Positions 61,444-64,000 of a stretch of 64,000 nucleotides of DNA are shown here, piece by piece. The position numbers were made by a program, and so were the translations under genes. The notes beneath the pieces are model-generated. The model saw only the letters and a list, made by a program, of their open reading frames with translations, was not told where the DNA came from and searched no databases. The DNA is from Candidatus Palauibacter scopulicola (GTDB lineage Bacteria > Gemmatimonadota > Gemmatimonadetes > Palauibacterales > Palauibacteraceae), in assembly GCF_947581915.1 (NCBI RefSeq), contig NZ_CANPWG010000062.1, positions 1 to 64,000 on the forward strand. Reading direction: 5' to 3'. The first letter of the stretch is position 1. Every line of letters begins with the position of its first letter.

Positions 61444-63278
61444 CGGTCAAGCCTCGTTAGCACCTTGGCCTCGACCGTGACCGCGCAGCCCTCGGGTATG
61501 AGAACGCGTATCTCGAATGATCCTTCAGCTCCTGCTAGGTCCAGGTTTTCGCCGCGCCCGCAAAGACTCCCGTCCACGGCACGAATTGAAACGACAGCAG
61601 GTTGCTCCACATCGTCGTCCGCGCGAAGCCTGCGGGCGCCTTCGACCGCTACGGCTGCGCGCGCCGTAAGCGCTAGGCCGGTACGTTGAGCATCTTGGCT
61701 GACCTCGGTGGAAAACACAGCCACACGTCCTGACCGCACAGGCTCCAGTTTCTCGAAAAGGGGAGGGGTCGCCTTGGCGCGGGCAGGGCGTGCTCCACCA
61801 CCCCCCGGCCGCCGCCTCTCCTGCACCGCGCCGTCGTCTTCGAGCATCGCCCCAAGCTGACGTGCGACACGCGCGAGAGGCGGTCCCGCCTCCGTAGCCG
61901 GTGGTTGTCCGGTTCTTGTCAATCCCATGTCCAACGCGGTTCGCTTCAGTTGCTTGAGAGCGATATTCACGTATCGCTTGGTATTGCCATGCGGGAGGCT
62001 GTTGGGCTTCCAGTCATCGTGCGAGGGTGGTTCGGATTCAGCAAAGGCACTCTCAACCTCCTCCTCGCGACTGGTCACGAACACGCCGGCCCACTCGAGC
62101 CTTTCGTCCGGCAGCGACGTTCCTTCAAGGTATTTTACGACCAACTCGATGGGTCGCATGAGTGCGATATGTCGGGACGGCTCGGGGAACAAAGACTCGT
62201 CAGCCACCACGGGGCGCCTCCGTGTCCGCAAGCCGCGTTCGATCGCCAGTGTACCCAGTTCCCTCTTCGGTCTCTGGGAAGCAATCTTGTTCACTTCGTT
62301 CCCGATCCCACTTCGTACTGCTCGCATGGCCTTCGCGAACAGCGTAAGCGGCTCAAAATCCTCTGGATATGGGATTGGCAGCGCTGAGCCATCGACCTCC
62401 ACGCGGCAGGTAAATCGCATGTGCGCCGGAGCATCTCGCATCATACGAGGCCAGAAGCTCCATAGCAGCCCGTCCACCACCCGATTTCCGAGCCGATGAA
62501 GATCCTCGTTCCCTGCATCAAAATCCACGATCATCACGGACGTTCCGGGCCGATTTGGAGTTCGCTCCGGGAGGCCCAATGCCGAACCCAAGGCCGAGGC
62601 GGCGGCCCCGGTCGCTGGATCAACGATCCCGTCGTCAGGATCAGGAATGCCCCACCAGTGTCGGCCCGTAAAGCGCTTGCGCATCCCGTTCTCGGGCACG
62701 TCGAAGGAGGGTCCACAATGGCAGCCGATCAGGCGACGACCCTCCGGTCCCGCCCCATGGGGCAGGGAATCCACGATGATGGTCTTGCACCGGCTTGCGC
62801 CGAAGAATGCCATTTTACCAAAGCCATATGTACCGCCACCCAACTGGGTGTCGCGTGCCGTGCCGATGTTTCGAAGGAAGTCTATGAAGTCAGTACGTTC
62901 GACTCCTTCAGGAATGCGATCCGCGCGCGTTGGCCCCCCAAGGCCGACTGTTCCGAAGTCGCAGATCTCCATTACCACCAATTCCCGACGGGCTCGCATG
63001 GTAGTGAGCAATTCGTTCGAGTGAGCTTCCTGCAGCGAGCCTCCGATGACTTGGGACGCTAGAACCGCATGTTGTCCAGGAGTTAGCCGTCGCACTCTGA
63101 TGACAATCTCCGGTCCGACTCCAAGTTTTGCGGCGTCCGCGATGTTCTGTACCGCCTCCCGTATGACCGTCTGCAACGGATCCAAGGAGTGAGTACCGAG
63201 CAGACGGTAAAGGTTTTCCCCGATATTCCCCGTCGACCCATACGGTTCCGAATACGCAGTGAGGCGCGCGGTCGTCAT
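61440..63278 (-). CDS. GHKL (MutL/MORC-like) ATPase
   Basis: ATPase of 612 residues from ATG 63278 (overlap ATGA with the nuclease gene; the frame continues 68 codons upstream inside that gene, rejected). Bergerat-fold motifs: N-box E41, N45, D48 in IREAVQNIADAA; G1 D107 in CDFGTVGLGG; G2 loop LGGGTYGFGKM (147-156). The C-terminal half is probably a transducer-like region with a disordered Arg/Gly/Pro linker near 500. GHKL ATPases with DUF4420 nucleases, Z1 helicases and AIPR proteins form restriction-like defence systems (the mza type, related to the MORC ancestor). ATP-dependent DNA clamp or loader function is likely. Confidence 0.82.
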   Translation of the reverse strand: MTTARLTAYSEPYGSTGNIGENLYRLLGTHSLDPLQTVIREAVQNIADAAKLGVGPEIVIRVRRLTPGQHAVLASQVIGGSLQEAHSNELLTTMRARRELVVMEICDFGTVGLGGPTRADRIPEGVERTDFIDFLRNIGTARDTQLGGGTYGFGKMAFFGASRCKTIIVDSLPHGAGPEGRRLIGCHCGPSFDVPENGMRKRFTGRHWWGIPDPDDGIVDPATGAAASALGSALGLPERTPNRPGTSVMIVDFDAGNEDLHRLGNRVVDGLLWSFWPRMMRDAPAHMRFTCRVEVDGSALPIPYPEDFEPLTLFAKAMRAVRSGIGNEVNKIASQRPKRELGTLAIERGLRTRRRPVVADESLFPEPSRHIALMRPIELVVKYLEGTSLPDERLEWAGVFVTSREEEVESAFAESEPPSHDDWKPNSLPHGNTKRYVNIALKQLKRTALDMGLTRTGQPPATEAGPPLARVARQLGAMLEDDGAVQERRRPGGGGARPARAKATPPLFEKLEPVRSGRVAVFSTEVSQDAQRTGLALTARAAVAVEGARRLRADDDVEQPAVVSIRAVDGSLCGRGENLDLAGAEGSFEIRVLIPEGCAVTVEAKVLTRLDR

Positions 63279-63976
63279 GAGCAAAGTTTCAATTCGAGTT
63301 CGTGAAACACCGCTGCGTTGCACATGAACCGCTCCGCCGCTGACAGGTCGATCTTGTAACTGACGTCTTGAACGCCTCGAATCGCGGAGGCGTCCTTCAG
63401 TACCGTTGGTGTGAGTCGAGGGAATCCCGTCCGTATCTCGTAGATCTTCTCGGATTCGTGCCGGAACGCATACCGATCCCACTCCTGAGCATTCGCATTG
63501 GTGAAGCCCGAAGCGGCCAGTAGCTCAGCCAGTCTCGAGGGCTTGTCGGCTTTCGAGCTTGCACTCTCCACGACATCAGAAACACGCAGGACTCCGTCGC
63601 TTACCGGCTCAAGGATCACTCGGATGAGATGCAGTGTCCCACCAGATGGCACCTCGAGTTGATGAAGGCCGTGGATGGTGATCGTGGGAGCGCCGGAGCG
63701 AAGGGAGGCCTTGACTTCAAGAGAAGTATCTCCGGCACGGAAGTCGTGACGATCACCGGCCGGTCCCCGCCACGCGTTCCATGCGGAAGGCGAGCGATCA
63801 AGCAACCTGTTCAGGACAAGGAGTTCGGCAAGTAGTCCGGCAGCCATGCCCGTGGTGACAGCTGGCGCAGAGGAACGCGTGAGTAGCGTTTGAAAGTCCT
63901 CGATTGTGGCTAACGCGGCATCTGCGCAACCAGCGCCACGCGCGATGCGAGCTAGTTCTCGTCCGCAAACTCGCAA
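63275..63976 (-). CDS. PD-(D/E)xK nuclease-fold protein, DUF4420 type, short N-terminus
   Basis: 233-residue protein starting at TTG 63976. The nuclease core has E51 in GLLAELLVLNRLL, D78 in RHDFR and E87/K89 in SLEVKAS, which together make a PD-(D/E)xK site; strand TITIHGLHQLEVP follows. Relatives I recall carry some 100 more residues before this core, so the N-terminus may be lost: an in-frame TAA at 63994-63992 precedes the TTG by five codons. In another frame an upstream coding end (stop TAG near 63954) may belong to a preceding gene. It overlaps the ATPase gene by 4 bp and would be the DNA-cleaving part of the system. Confidence 0.72.
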   Translation of the reverse strand: MRVCGRELARIARGAGCADAALATIEDFQTLLTRSSAPAVTTGMAAGLLAELLVLNRLLDRSPSAWNAWRGPAGDRHDFRAGDTSLEVKASLRSGAPTITIHGLHQLEVPSGGTLHLIRVILEPVSDGVLRVSDVVESASSKADKPSRLAELLAASGFTNANAQEWDRYAFRHESEKIYEIRTGFPRLTPTVLKDASAIRGVQDVSYKIDLSAAERFMCNAAVFHELELKLCS

Positions 63977-64000
63977 GTTGTTGATGTATTGTTAGATGTA

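Noticed and set aside
1-64000. CRISPR arrays, insertion sequences, transposases, rRNA genes
   Set aside because: None found on reading both strands; the tandem repeats seen are short, without spacers of constant length, and not linked to cas genes.

Overview
The window is high-GC DNA densely packed with genes. Short 5' leaders, frequent 1-8 bp gene overlaps and many non-ATG starts are the rule, and no stretch longer than 300 bp lacks a gene (largest gap 59198-59442). The gene content fits a Gemmatimonadota-like bacterium: a large secreted Asp-box/BNR beta-propeller protein, secreted NHL/Vgb-type propellers, a form II CO-dehydrogenase-like coxSLM set, a choice-of-anchor V CxxCH protein and a mono-modular reducing PKS. 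A marine, possibly sponge-associated lineage would fit, but this is inference from gene content only; there is no rRNA gene to settle it. I saw no tRNA, rRNA, CRISPR array or insertion sequence.

Layout. 1-2826: FecCD/BtuCD-type metal-chelate ABC importer (binding protein cut by the window edge). 2853-6689: coxS-coxL-coxM-like molybdenum hydroxylase with its own promoter. 6746-8494 (minus): secreted gamma-glutamyltransferase. 8635-31817 (plus): the most interesting segment. It holds a TetR regulator with a palindromic operator, a tripartite RND exporter, CysD and a CysN-CysC fusion (PAPS synthesis), a UraA-fold permease with an RsbW-like tail, a small helical protein, a 2339-residue reducing PKS (KS-AT-DH-pseudoMT/pseudoKR-ER-KR-ACP), an HpnP-like B12 radical SAM enzyme, and a fusion of a thioester reductase with a PAPS sulfotransferase. 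I read this as a locus that makes and exports a sulfated, reductively released polyketide or fatty alcohol and supplies its own PAPS.

31845-34254: aldehyde dehydrogenase (minus) and a hydratase gene containing three tandem-repeat tracts. 34408-40047: a molybdopterin oxidoreductase with a fused iron-sulfur/NrfD subunit and a TorD-type chaperone. 40040-43247: AI-2E-family permease, AtoE-type transporter, SixA-type phosphatase. 43305-47922 (minus): secreted propellers, CxxCH protein, multi-pass membrane protein, SRPBCC protein. 48103-53531 (plus): secreted protein, then a second B12-type radical SAM enzyme, a lysophospholipid acyltransferase and an ABC-2 exporter. 53501-54863 (minus): VapBC-type toxin-antitoxin pair coupled to a GyrI-like protein, with a 24 bp palindromic operator. 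54897-59197 (minus): membrane protein, large BNR protein, small coiled-coil protein.

59443-63976 (minus): visibly more A/T-rich genes for a DUF4420-type PD-(D/E)xK nuclease, a MutL/MORC-like GHKL ATPase and two uncharacterised proteins. These look like part of an mza-like anti-phage/restriction system that continues beyond the right edge.

A striking feature of the window is the use of all four NTGA stop/start overlaps (ATGA, GTGA, TTGA, CTGA). The CTGA case gives cysD a probable CTG start.
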